DNA of 64,000 nt from an uncultured Duncaniella sp. Lineage in GTDB: Bacteria; Bacteroidota; Bacteroidia; Bacteroidales; Muribaculaceae. The position numbers and the translations under genes are program-made. Below the pieces are notes generated by a model. That model did no database searches. It worked only from the letters and a program-made list of their open reading frames with translations, and was not told the DNA's origin. Location of the stretch: positions 1 to 64,000 of the forward strand of contig CATWQI010000012.1 in NCBI GenBank assembly GCA_958352885.1, in the 5' to 3' direction. This document shows, one piece after another, positions 7,909 through 16,540 of the stretch. How positions within the stretch are numbered: position 1 is the stretch's first letter; every line of letters starts with the position of its first letter.

Positions 7909-9093
7909 ATGAAATTAAAAAATAATTTAGTGTTAAAATCATCAATGATAAGGTCTTTGTCGGTCATATGCCTGGTTTTAAGCGTACTTACAGGCTGTAA
8001 GAAACAAATTCCGGAGGAACCGGTAGTTGCAGTTTCTCCTTCGGAATGTGAGGATGTGGAGATTTATGGCGAATATGTTGGCAGAGCCCGAGCCCAGCAG
8101 TTTGTTGAAGTTCGAGCCAGAGTGGAAGGTTATCTTGAAAGCATGCTTTTTGAGGAGGGTACTCCTGTCAAAAAGGATCAGGTTCTGTTTGTGATAAACC
8201 GTGACCAGTATAAGGCTAAAGTTGATAAGGCTAAGGCTCAGCTTCAGAAGGATGAAGCTCAGCTTCAGAAAGCAAAACGTGACTTGGAACGTATCCGCCC
8301 ACTATATGAGCAGAATGCAGCCAGCCAGCTTGACTATGATAATGCGGTGGCAGCCTACAACGTGGCTAACGCATCGGTCGCTATGAGCCGTTCGGACTTG
8401 GCGCAGGCACAGCTTGAACTTGGGTATACGACGGTACGTTCACCACTCTCCGGTTACATAAGCGAGCGCAACGCTGATATCGGAACCCTGGTCGGTCCCG
8501 GTGGAAAATCATTGCTTGCCACAATCGTGAAAAGTGACACGGTGCTGATTGACTTCAGCATGACAGCGCTTGACTATCTCAAAAGCAAGGAGCGAAATGT
8601 GGATTTCAGCTCACGAGATAAAAATAGGTCCTGGCAGCCTTATGTGACCATAACCCTGGCAGATAATACTGAATATCCTTATAAAGGTCTTGTCGATTTC
8701 GCAGATCCGCAGGTTGACCCGCAAACCGGTACATTCTCTGTCCGCGCTGAGATGCCCAATCCGCATAGGGCGATACTTCCCGGTCAGTTTACAAAGGTTC
8801 GTTTGCTCCTCGATGTGCGTGAGAAAGCAACTGTGGTTCCCCGGCGATCTATTATAATTGAAAAGGGAGGAGCATATGTATATGTGATGCGACCGGATTC
8901 TACGGTGGAAAAGCGTTTTATAGAACTTGGTCCGGAATTTCAGAATAACATGGTGGTGGAAAGGGGTATAACACCTGGAGAGAATATTGTAATTGAGGGG
9001 CAGCACAAGCTTTCGCCCGGTATAAAGGTAAAAGTAAGCGATAAGGAATTCAAGGATGAGGCAGGGGATAACTCTACTGATTCCATCTCTTGA
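7909..9093 (+). CDS. RND efflux periplasmic adaptor lipoprotein (AcrA/MexA-like)
   Basis: Membrane-fusion protein linking the inner-membrane pump to the outer-membrane channel. The 394-residue protein has a lipoprotein signal ending in LTGC (Cys30). A lipoyl/barrel-sandwich half follows (VEVRARVEGYLESMLFEEG), then a coiled-coil hairpin rich in KAQLQKDEAQLQKAKR, then the returning TTVRSPLSGYISERNADIG. The ATG at 7909 is chosen over an upstream TTG at 7897 because it starts the signal peptide. It is first gene of the pump operon, 12 bp before the RND pump gene. Confidence 0.93.
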   Translation: MKLKNNLVLKSSMIRSLSVICLVLSVLTGCKKQIPEEPVVAVSPSECEDVEIYGEYVGRARAQQFVEVRARVEGYLESMLFEEGTPVKKDQVLFVINRDQYKAKVDKAKAQLQKDEAQLQKAKRDLERIRPLYEQNAASQLDYDNAVAAYNVANASVAMSRSDLAQAQLELGYTTVRSPLSGYISERNADIGTLVGPGGKSLLATIVKSDTVLIDFSMTALDYLKSKERNVDFSSRDKNRSWQPYVTITLADNTEYPYKGLVDFADPQVDPQTGTFSVRAEMPNPHRAILPGQFTKVRLLLDVREKATVVPRRSIIIEKGGAYVYVMRPDSTVEKRFIELGPEFQNNMVVERGITPGENIVIEGQHKLSPGIKVKVSDKEFKDEAGDNSTDSIS

Positions 9094-9105
9094 TGTCAGA
9101 TTGTT

Positions 9106-12100
9106 ATGAAGGTAAATTTTTTTATTGACCGCCCGGTATTTTCGGCGGTCATATCCATACTCATTGTCATCATTGGAGTTATAGGTTTGACAATGCTTCC
9201 TGTGGATCAGTATCCGCAGATAACACCTCCGGTGGTGAAGATAAGTGCTTCCTATCCCGGTGCAAGTGCCCTGACTGTGTCACAGGCAGTGGCAACTCCT
9301 ATTGAGCAGGAGCTCAACGGAACTCCGGGGATGCTTTACATGGAATCGTCATCCACAAATTCCGGCGGTTTCTCAGCTACTGTGACATTTGACATTTCTG
9401 CATCTCCTGAGCTTGCAGCTGTGGAGATTCAGAACCGTGTGAAACTTGCTGAATCACGTCTTCCAGCTGAGGTGGTGGAGAATGGTATTTCGGTTGAAAA
9501 GCAGGCTTCGAGCCAGTTGCTGACTATCTGTCTTACGTCCAGTGACCCTAAGTTTGATGAGATATATCTGAGTAACTTCGCTACTTTGAATGTCCTGGAT
9601 CTGCTTCGCCGTATTCCTGGTGTCGGACGTGTGGCAAACATTGGCAGCCGTTACTATGCCATGCAGATTTGGGTGCAGCCTGACAAACTTGCCAATCTTG
9701 GTATAACTGTCGCCGACCTGCAGAAGGCGTTGAAGGATCAGAACCGCGAGTCGGCAGCCGGTGTGCTCGGTCAGCAGCCTACAAAAGGTCTCGATGTCAC
9801 CATCCCGATTACAACCATGGGGCGTCTTTCCTCTGTGTCGCAGTTTGAGGATGTGGTAGTACGTGCGAATTCTGACGGTTCTATTATCCGCTTACGTGAC
9901 GTAGCTCGTATATCGCTTGAAGCTCAGTCATATAACACAGAGAGCGGTATCAATGGAGAGAATGCGGCTGTGCTTGCCATATACATGTTGCCGGGTGCTA
10001 ATGCGATGGAAGTGGCTGAAAAGGTCAAGGAAGCGATGAAGGAGATAAGTGCCAGTTTCCCGGACGGGCTGGATTATGACATTCCGTTTGACATGACGAC
10101 TTACATTGCCGAGTCAATTCATGAGGTTTACAAAACTCTGTTTGAGGCGTTGTTCCTTGTGATTATTGTCGTGTTCTTTTCCTTACAGAGCTGGCGAGCT
10201 ACATTGATTCCATTGGTTGCGGTGCCTATATCCTTGGTAGGTACTTTCGGTTTTATGCTGATATTCGGATTTTCGCTCAATATGCTGACACTTCTTGGTC
10301 TGGTGCTTGCCATCGGTATAGTGGTCGACGATGCTATTGTGGTTGTGGAGAATGTGCAATATACCATGGATGAGGAACACATGTCCCCATACGAAGCTAC
10401 AAAAAAGGCAATGGCGGGATTGACCGGTCCTATCATAGCGACATCGCTTGTCCTGGCTGCTGTGTTTGTGCCGGTATGCTTCCTTGGAGGTATCAGCGGT
10501 CAGCTTTATCGCCAGTTTGCGGTGACTATTGTTGTCTCAGTGCTATTATCTGCTGTGGTGGCTCTTACATTGAGTCCTGTTATGTGCTCTCTGATACTGA
10601 AGCCGGAGCATGGCGGCAAGAAAAATGTGGTGTTCCGAAAAATTAATGAAGGTCTTGCATGTGGCACTTCCAAATTCCTTGATATCATACAGATTCTTAT
10701 ACGAAATAAAAAGCGGGTACTGGTCGGCTTTGTGGTAATGATGGGAGTGATAGTTATGATAGATAGATTCATGCCGTCAAGTTTTCTCCCGGTTGAGGAC
10801 CAGGGATACTTCAAGGTGGAGCTGGAGCTTCCCGAGGGTGCTACGCTTGAACGTACACGCATGGTAACGGAAAGAGCTGTGAGCTATCTGATGGATAATC
10901 CTGCTGTGGAATATGTCCAGAGTGTGGCGGGAAGCAGTTCGCAGGTTGGAAGCAGCCAGTCACGCAGTGAATTGACGGTGATACTTAAGCCATGGGGAGA
11001 GCGCGACGGACAGACTGTCGATGCTGTAATGGCTCAGGTACGTAAGGATATGTCGGAGTATCCTGAATGTAAGGTTTATCTTTCACGTCCTCCGGTAATA
11101 CCCGGTTTAGGCTCGTCCGGCGGTTTCGAGATGCAGCTTGAGGCAAGAAACGATGCGACTCTCGAGGATCTTGAGAACGCCATTGATACGGTGATGGAAT
11201 ATGCCGGACGCTCTAAGGCTCTGACAGGTTTGTCGTCATCGTTGCAGTCGGATATCCCACAGTTGTATTTTGATGTGGACCGTGACAAAGTAAAGTTTGC
11301 CGGGGTGCCTCTTGCGGATGTCTTTTCGACAATGAAAGCATACACGGGTTCTGTATATGTCAATGATTTCAATATGTTCAACCGCATCTATCGTGTCTAC
11401 CTTCAGGCTGAGGCTCCGTATAGAGAACATCGTGAGAATATAAATCTTTATTTCGTTAGAGGCGCCGGTGATACTATGATACCTCTGACATCGCTTGGAA
11501 CTGCCACCTTTACCACAGGTCCGGGTAATCTTAAGCGCTTTAACATGTTCAATGCGGCTGTGGTGCGAGGAGAGGCTGCGAAAGGGTATAGCTCCGGAGA
11601 GGCTATGGCAGAGATTGAGAGTATAGTGCGTGACCATTTGCCTGAAAATATTGGGGTGGAGTGGAGCGGACTTTCCTATCAGCAGAAGCAGGCGGGAGGT
11701 AAGACTGGAATTGTAATCCTGCTTGTACTGGTGTTCGTGTTCCTTTTCCTTGCTGCGCTCTATGAGAGCTGGAGTGTGCCTGTGGCTGTGATTCTATCAT
11801 TGCCGGTAGCTGCTTTGGGTGCCTATCTCGGTTCGTGGGTGTGTGGACTTGAGAATGACATATATTTCCAGATTGGTCTTGTGATGCTTATGGGCATGGC
11901 GGCTAAGAATGCGATTCTTATAGTCGGATTCGCCAAGAAACAGGCTGATGCAGGTGTGAGTGCGTTGGAATCTGCTCTATATGCGTCGAAGTTGCGATTC
12001 CGTCCCATTCTTATGACCTCGCTTGCCTTCATTCTGGGTATGTTGCCGCTTGTGCTTGCCTCCGGTCCTGGTTCGGCAAGTCGCCAGGCAATAGGTACGG

Positions 12101-12234
12101 GCGTTTTCTTCGGCATGATATTTGCCGTGATATTTGGTGCGTTGCTTGTGCCGTTTTTCTTTGTGATTGTATATAGAAGTGTGGAGAAATTCATGCCAAA
12201 GAAAAAGAAGAAGCTTGCGCAGTCAGTTGATTAA
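9106..12234 (+). CDS. RND multidrug efflux pump, HAE-1/AcrB-like permease
   Basis: A 1042-residue inner-membrane proton antiporter, the usual length for AcrB-type pumps. It shows the N-terminal signature FFIDRPVFSAVISILIVI, a first porter domain, and the helix-4 proton-relay acids in GIVVDDAIVVVENV. The second half repeats the same fold and includes GLVMLMGMAAKNAILIVGFA. It works with the adaptor before it and the outer-membrane factor after it. Its position upstream of steroid-reductase homologues makes bile acids or other amphipathic steroids plausible cargo; that is inference. Confidence 0.95.
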   Translation: MKVNFFIDRPVFSAVISILIVIIGVIGLTMLPVDQYPQITPPVVKISASYPGASALTVSQAVATPIEQELNGTPGMLYMESSSTNSGGFSATVTFDISASPELAAVEIQNRVKLAESRLPAEVVENGISVEKQASSQLLTICLTSSDPKFDEIYLSNFATLNVLDLLRRIPGVGRVANIGSRYYAMQIWVQPDKLANLGITVADLQKALKDQNRESAAGVLGQQPTKGLDVTIPITTMGRLSSVSQFEDVVVRANSDGSIIRLRDVARISLEAQSYNTESGINGENAAVLAIYMLPGANAMEVAEKVKEAMKEISASFPDGLDYDIPFDMTTYIAESIHEVYKTLFEALFLVIIVVFFSLQSWRATLIPLVAVPISLVGTFGFMLIFGFSLNMLTLLGLVLAIGIVVDDAIVVVENVQYTMDEEHMSPYEATKKAMAGLTGPIIATSLVLAAVFVPVCFLGGISGQLYRQFAVTIVVSVLLSAVVALTLSPVMCSLILKPEHGGKKNVVFRKINEGLACGTSKFLDIIQILIRNKKRVLVGFVVMMGVIVMIDRFMPSSFLPVEDQGYFKVELELPEGATLERTRMVTERAVSYLMDNPAVEYVQSVAGSSSQVGSSQSRSELTVILKPWGERDGQTVDAVMAQVRKDMSEYPECKVYLSRPPVIPGLGSSGGFEMQLEARNDATLEDLENAIDTVMEYAGRSKALTGLSSSLQSDIPQLYFDVDRDKVKFAGVPLADVFSTMKAYTGSVYVNDFNMFNRIYRVYLQAEAPYREHRENINLYFVRGAGDTMIPLTSLGTATFTTGPGNLKRFNMFNAAVVRGEAAKGYSSGEAMAEIESIVRDHLPENIGVEWSGLSYQQKQAGGKTGIVILLVLVFVFLFLAALYESWSVPVAVILSLPVAALGAYLGSWVCGLENDIYFQIGLVMLMGMAAKNAILIVGFAKKQADAGVSALESALYASKLRFRPILMTSLAFILGMLPLVLASGPGSASRQAIGTGVFFGMIFAVIFGALLVPFFFVIVYRSVEKFMPKKKKKLAQSVD

Positions 12235-12256
12235 TGTTAACTTTTTTGGTTGTTAT

Positions 12257-13645
12257 ATGAATAAGACGACATCGAAATATATATCAGTAATAATTGCATT
12301 GTTGGTTTCATTTGCGGTCGGTTCATGTAAACTCGGGCAAAAATATACTCGCCCCCAGGTATACATGCCTCAGCAATTTGAGCCGGAATTTGAAGCGGAC
12401 TCATTTTCGATTGCCGAGATGCAGTGGTGGGAAATTTATACTGACACAACACTGCAGAATTTGATACGTGTCACCATAGCCAATAATAAGGAGCTTAAAA
12501 TTGCCGAAGCAAAGGTGAAGGAGATGGCGGCACGCAAGAGGGTGAATACCGCTTCATTGTACCCGCAGCTTAGTGGCAATGCGTATACTCAGAAGGAGGC
12601 TTTGAATTATGGTGGGGACAACTATACCAATGACCCCGAAATAGGAATCAAGGCGACTTTGAGTTGGGAAGTAGACTTATGGGGAAATCTGCGTTGGGCT
12701 AATGATGAGGCGAAGGCAAAAGTGCTTGGAAGCATCGAGAATCAGAGAGCGGTGCTTATAAGTCTCATTGCCCGCGTGGCTCAGGACTATTTTGAGCTTG
12801 TGGCAATGGACAATGAGCTGTCTATTGTGCGCCAGACACTCAAGGCCAGAGAGGAAGGGGTGCGTCTTGCCAAACTCCGTTTTGAAGGTGGTCTGACTGC
12901 CGAGACTTCTTATCAGCAGGCGCAGATGGAATACGCACGTACTGCCACTCATCTTCCCGTCCTTGAAAGGGATATCGCCATGATGGAGAATGAGATTGCA
13001 TATCTCAGCGGCAATCTTGATTTCAAGATATCCAGAAGTCGCAGCTTGGGTGACATTGCGGATGTTGTCAGCCTTCCTGTCGGTCTTCCGTCTACCCTGC
13101 TTGAGCGCCGTCCTGACGTACGTGCTGCCGAACAGAGCCTGATTGCCGCCAATGCCGCTGTGGGCGTGGCGTATACAAACAGGTTTCCGCGTCTTACTCT
13201 TACAGCCCAATATGGTGTCGAAAGCGAGGAATTTTCAAATCTTTTCAAGTCTCCGATGTATTTTCTCAGCGGCGCTCTTCTCGGACCAATATTTGATATG
13301 GGTCGCAGGCAAGGAGCCTACCGGGCGCAGCAGCATGTTTATGAGCAGGAATGCTATAACTATGAAAAGACTGTGATGAACGCCTTTACGGAAGCCCGTA
13401 ATGCTATCGTCGCATTTAATAAGACGAAATCAATATGCGAGGCCATGGCGCAGCTGGAGAAATCCTCGAAGACAACAATGGAGCTCGCCCAGCTTCAGTA
13501 TATCAATGGTGTAATCGGTTACCTTGATGTGCTTGACGCCCAGCGTAGCTATTTTGACGCCCAGGTGGGACTTAGCAATGCGTTGTGTGGAAAACAATTG
13601 GCGCTCGTCCAGCTGTATAAAGCATTGGGGGGTGGTTGGCAGTAA
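12257..13645 (+). CDS. outer-membrane efflux factor, TolC/OprM (NodT)-type lipoprotein
   Basis: A 462-residue outer-membrane channel of the NodT family. The signal peptide ends with a lipobox VGSC (Cys24). Two TolC-type repeats follow, with typical segments WWEIYTDTTLQNLI, LSWEVDLWGNLR and the family-typical LPSTLLERRPDVRAAEQ. The ATG at 12257 is used; a longer frame from 12167 would overlap the pump gene and lacks a signal peptide at its start. Third gene of the tripartite pump, followed after 46 bp, without a visible terminator, by the steroid 5-alpha-reductase homologue. Confidence 0.93.
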   Translation: MNKTTSKYISVIIALLVSFAVGSCKLGQKYTRPQVYMPQQFEPEFEADSFSIAEMQWWEIYTDTTLQNLIRVTIANNKELKIAEAKVKEMAARKRVNTASLYPQLSGNAYTQKEALNYGGDNYTNDPEIGIKATLSWEVDLWGNLRWANDEAKAKVLGSIENQRAVLISLIARVAQDYFELVAMDNELSIVRQTLKAREEGVRLAKLRFEGGLTAETSYQQAQMEYARTATHLPVLERDIAMMENEIAYLSGNLDFKISRSRSLGDIADVVSLPVGLPSTLLERRPDVRAAEQSLIAANAAVGVAYTNRFPRLTLTAQYGVESEEFSNLFKSPMYFLSGALLGPIFDMGRRQGAYRAQQHVYEQECYNYEKTVMNAFTEARNAIVAFNKTKSICEAMAQLEKSSKTTMELAQLQYINGVIGYLDVLDAQRSYFDAQVGLSNALCGKQLALVQLYKALGGGWQ

Positions 13646-13691
13646 TATGGAAATGAAGTAAATCCAAGATAAATAACTATCAAAGTGCAAT

Positions 13692-14462
13692 ATGGTTACA
13701 ACTCATCTCTTTGACTTGTTCCTGATTGGGATGACGGTCACCGCTGTCATAGTCTTTGTGGCGCTTCAGTTTGTTGAGGCAGGTTATGGAATGATGTATA
13801 CCCGCAAGTGGGGGCCGGTCATAAACAATCGTGTAGGGTGGGTGATTATGGAGGCTCCTGTATTTGTTGCCATGGCTGCATTGTGGTGGTTCTCTTCCCG
13901 ACGGTGGGAAGTGGCACCCTTGGTTATGTTTCTTCTTTTCGAGCTTCATTATTTCCAGCGTTCTTTCATATTCCCGTTTCTTATCCGCACCAAGGGCAAA
14001 ATGCCTCTAAGCATCATATTTATGGGTGTGGTCTTTAATCTCCTCAATGCACTGATGCAGGGAGGATGGATTTTTTACATCTCTCCGGCTGATTTTTACC
14101 AAGCATCGTGGCTCTGCTCATGGCAATTTATACTTGGCACAGTAGTGTTCTTGTTCGGTATGGCAGTCAATATCCATAGTGACTCTGTGATTCGTAATCT
14201 TCGTCGACCGGGTGATACACGGCACTACATACCTCGTAAGGGGTTGTTCAGGTATGTTTCCTCCGCCAATTATTTTGGCGAATTTGTGGAATGGACCGGA
14301 TTTGCCATACTCACATGGTCATGGGCGGGCGCGGTATTTGCGCTGTGGACATTTGCAAATCTTGCGCCGAGGGCATCCAAGATACATTCCCGCTATACGG
14401 CGGAATTTGGAGATGAGTTTGTTTCGCTTAATACACGCCGCATACTTCCTTATATCTATTAA
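13692..14462 (+). CDS. steroid 5-alpha-reductase homologue (SRD5A family)
   Basis: A 256-residue polytopic membrane protein that should reduce the delta-4 double bond of 3-keto-4-ene steroids with NADPH. The resemblance to animal SRD5A enzymes is strong. It has IHSDSVIRNLRRPGDT (161-176), SANYFGEFVEW (191-201) and a C terminus ending in RRILPYIY. Glu54 in VIMEAP and Tyr87 in LHYFQRSF correspond by motif to the Glu57 and Tyr91 pair that holds the steroid 3-keto group in human SRD5A2. Related genes occur in isoallolithocholate-producing Bacteroidales. It is followed by an OYE and two SDR genes. A different ketosteroid, bile acid or plant sterol could be the true substrate. Confidence 0.88.
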   Translation: MVTTHLFDLFLIGMTVTAVIVFVALQFVEAGYGMMYTRKWGPVINNRVGWVIMEAPVFVAMAALWWFSSRRWEVAPLVMFLLFELHYFQRSFIFPFLIRTKGKMPLSIIFMGVVFNLLNALMQGGWIFYISPADFYQASWLCSWQFILGTVVFLFGMAVNIHSDSVIRNLRRPGDTRHYIPRKGLFRYVSSANYFGEFVEWTGFAILTWSWAGAVFALWTFANLAPRASKIHSRYTAEFGDEFVSLNTRRILPYIY

Positions 14463-14504
14463 AGGATTCCGATTTTTTCCAACCAGTCATCACGTTGTCA
14501 AGCT

Positions 14505-15731
14505 ATGTATTCAGATTCATTACTTTTTACACCGGCAAATATCGGTCCGGTGACATTGCGTAACCGTACCATACGTTCAGCGGCTTTTGAAGGAATGTGC
14601 CCCGGTAACAGTCCGTCGCAAATGCTTAAGGACTATCATGTTTCAGTGGCGGAAGGCGGAGTAGGAATGACTACTATCGCTTATGCCTCAGTGACCCGCA
14701 ATGGGCTTTCGTTCCCCCGGCAATTGTGGATGCGCCCTGCTATTATTCCTGCCCTGCGCGATATCACAGACTCGATACATGCTACAGGTGCCAAAGTGTC
14801 CATTCAGCTTGGACATTGCGGTAATATGTCGCATAAGTCAACCGCCGGTGAAACGCCAATCTCAGCTTCGGGCCGATTTAACATATATTCTCCCACACCT
14901 GTCAGGAAGATGGGGGACGATGAGATTGTGGCAATGTCAAAATCATTTGGCGACGCTGTGCGTCTTGCCAGGGATGCCGGAATGGACTGTGTGGAAATCC
15001 ATGCGGGACACGGCTACCTGATTAGCCAGTTTCTCTCGCCATACACCAATCATCGCCGTGATAAGTGGGGAGGCTCGCTTGACAATCGGATGAGGTTTAT
15101 GCGTATATGCATGGAGGAAGTCATGAAGGCTGCCGGAAGTGACCTTGGAGTTGTGGTAAAGACTAATATGCGTGACGGATTCAAAGGTGGTATAGAGATT
15201 GACGATGCCATAATAATAGCTAAGGAACTTGAGAAACTCGGAGCGCATGCACTTGTGCTGAGTGGAGGTTTTGTCAGCAAGGCGCCTATGTATGTGATGC
15301 GCGGTGAAATGCCTATCGGAGCATTGACCCATTATATGGATTGCTGGTGGCTGAAATACGGTGTCAGGATGTTTGGCAGGATGATGATTCCATCGGTACC
15401 TTACAAGGAGTGCTATTTTCTTGATGATGCGAAAATATTCCGCAGGGAACTTGATTTACCGTTGATATATGTAGGTGGTGCGTCGACCCGTGCGTCTGTC
15501 GAGAAGGTTCTTGACGAGGGATTCGAGTTTGTGCAGATGGGACGAGCTCTCCTTGCGATGCCTGATTTTGTCAACCGTATGCGTGACGGGGTTGAATCCT
15601 CCGGTTGCGAGCATGTGAATTATTGCATTGGCAGAATGTATTCGCGTGAAATGGCATGCCACAAGTGTGTCAAGGACCTCCCGGAGTCTCTTTGCAGGGA
15701 GATTGAGCGCATTAAATCACGCCAGTCATGA
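14505..15731 (+). CDS. old yellow enzyme family ene-reductase (candidate 3-keto-steroid 5-beta-reductase)
   Basis: A 408-residue FMN-dependent TIM-barrel enzyme of the NADH:flavin oxidoreductase family. It shows the FMN and substrate motifs QLGHCGNMS, EIHAGHGYLISQFLSP and NHRRDKWGGSLDNR, then phosphate-binding YVGGAS. It ends after the barrel, so it lacks the FAD/NAD domain of BaiCD-type enzymes. A vestigial cysteine cluster remains near the end (NYCIG and ACHKC), which could still bind an iron-sulfur cluster. OYE proteins beside SRD5A homologues in gut Bacteroidales have been linked to 5-beta reduction of bile-acid intermediates. The stop overlaps the next start by 4 bp. Confidence 0.85.
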   Translation: MYSDSLLFTPANIGPVTLRNRTIRSAAFEGMCPGNSPSQMLKDYHVSVAEGGVGMTTIAYASVTRNGLSFPRQLWMRPAIIPALRDITDSIHATGAKVSIQLGHCGNMSHKSTAGETPISASGRFNIYSPTPVRKMGDDEIVAMSKSFGDAVRLARDAGMDCVEIHAGHGYLISQFLSPYTNHRRDKWGGSLDNRMRFMRICMEEVMKAAGSDLGVVVKTNMRDGFKGGIEIDDAIIIAKELEKLGAHALVLSGGFVSKAPMYVMRGEMPIGALTHYMDCWWLKYGVRMFGRMMIPSVPYKECYFLDDAKIFRRELDLPLIYVGGASTRASVEKVLDEGFEFVQMGRALLAMPDFVNRMRDGVESSGCEHVNYCIGRMYSREMACHKCVKDLPESLCREIERIKSRQS

Positions 15732-16537
15732 GCCGCCTGGAACGCCTGAGAGGCAAATGGGCTTTGGTTACGGGCGCATCTTCAGGTATCGGACTGGAGT
15801 TCAGCCGAGAACTTGCCGCTGCCGGGTGTAATCTTATCATTGTTAGCAATCAGGACGAAGAACTTGCCATGGTGGAACATAGGTTGGCGTTCGGATTTAA
15901 CGTGAAGGTGATTGCTATTCCACTTGACCTTACCGGTAATGATGCTGTAGACATAGTGTTGAAGCATATCCGGGATGCCGGAGTGATACCGGTGCTCCTG
16001 GTTAATAATGCCGGTATTTTTGACTTCAAAGCGGTAGAGGATATGGGGAAGTCACGTCTTGATTTGTATATTGACCTTCATGTGCGTGCTGTGACGCACC
16101 TCACACGCATGGTCGGAGCGATGATGGCAGAGGCAGGCGATGGATACATATTGAACATGTCATCAATGTCGTGTTGGATGCCTATGCCGGGAATTGCGAT
16201 GTATGCAGCTACCAAAGCCTATATACGCACTTTTTCCCGTGCGTATAGAATAGAGATGAAACGTAAGGGTGTTTCGGTAACAGTGGCTTGTCCGGGTGGA
16301 ATTGCTACCGGGCTTTTCGGCTTGCCGGAGAATCTGCAGAGACTTGGTGTCCGCTTAGGGGTGTTGACTACCCCACAAAAATTTGTGAAGAATGCCTTGA
16401 CCAGGACTTTAAGCCGCAAGGCGCAGTATATCAACGGTGTCATCAATAGGGTATCGATAGTGGCGGTTGCTTCGCTGCCTGAATGGGCGAGGATGCTGAT
16501 AAAGACTCGGTTGCTTGACAGGATGAATAGCAAATAA
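15728..16537 (+). CDS. short-chain dehydrogenase/reductase (candidate hydroxysteroid dehydrogenase 1)
   Basis: A 269-residue classical SDR. It has the dinucleotide-binding TGASSGIG at 15-22, NNAG at 93-96, and catalytic Ser145 or Ser146 with Tyr159 and Lys163 in YAATK. An ATGA overlap couples it to the OYE gene, and the second SDR starts 3 bp after it. In context it probably oxidises or reduces a steroid hydroxyl such as the 3-OH; 3-alpha versus 3-beta specificity cannot be told. The C terminus has a hydrophobic stretch (VSIVAVASLPEWARML), also seen in membrane-associated SDRs of the 17-beta-HSD12 type. Confidence 0.8.
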   Translation: MSRLERLRGKWALVTGASSGIGLEFSRELAAAGCNLIIVSNQDEELAMVEHRLAFGFNVKVIAIPLDLTGNDAVDIVLKHIRDAGVIPVLLVNNAGIFDFKAVEDMGKSRLDLYIDLHVRAVTHLTRMVGAMMAEAGDGYILNMSSMSCWMPMPGIAMYAATKAYIRTFSRAYRIEMKRKGVSVTVACPGGIATGLFGLPENLQRLGVRLGVLTTPQKFVKNALTRTLSRKAQYINGVINRVSIVAVASLPEWARMLIKTRLLDRMNSK

Positions 16538-16540
16538 CAT

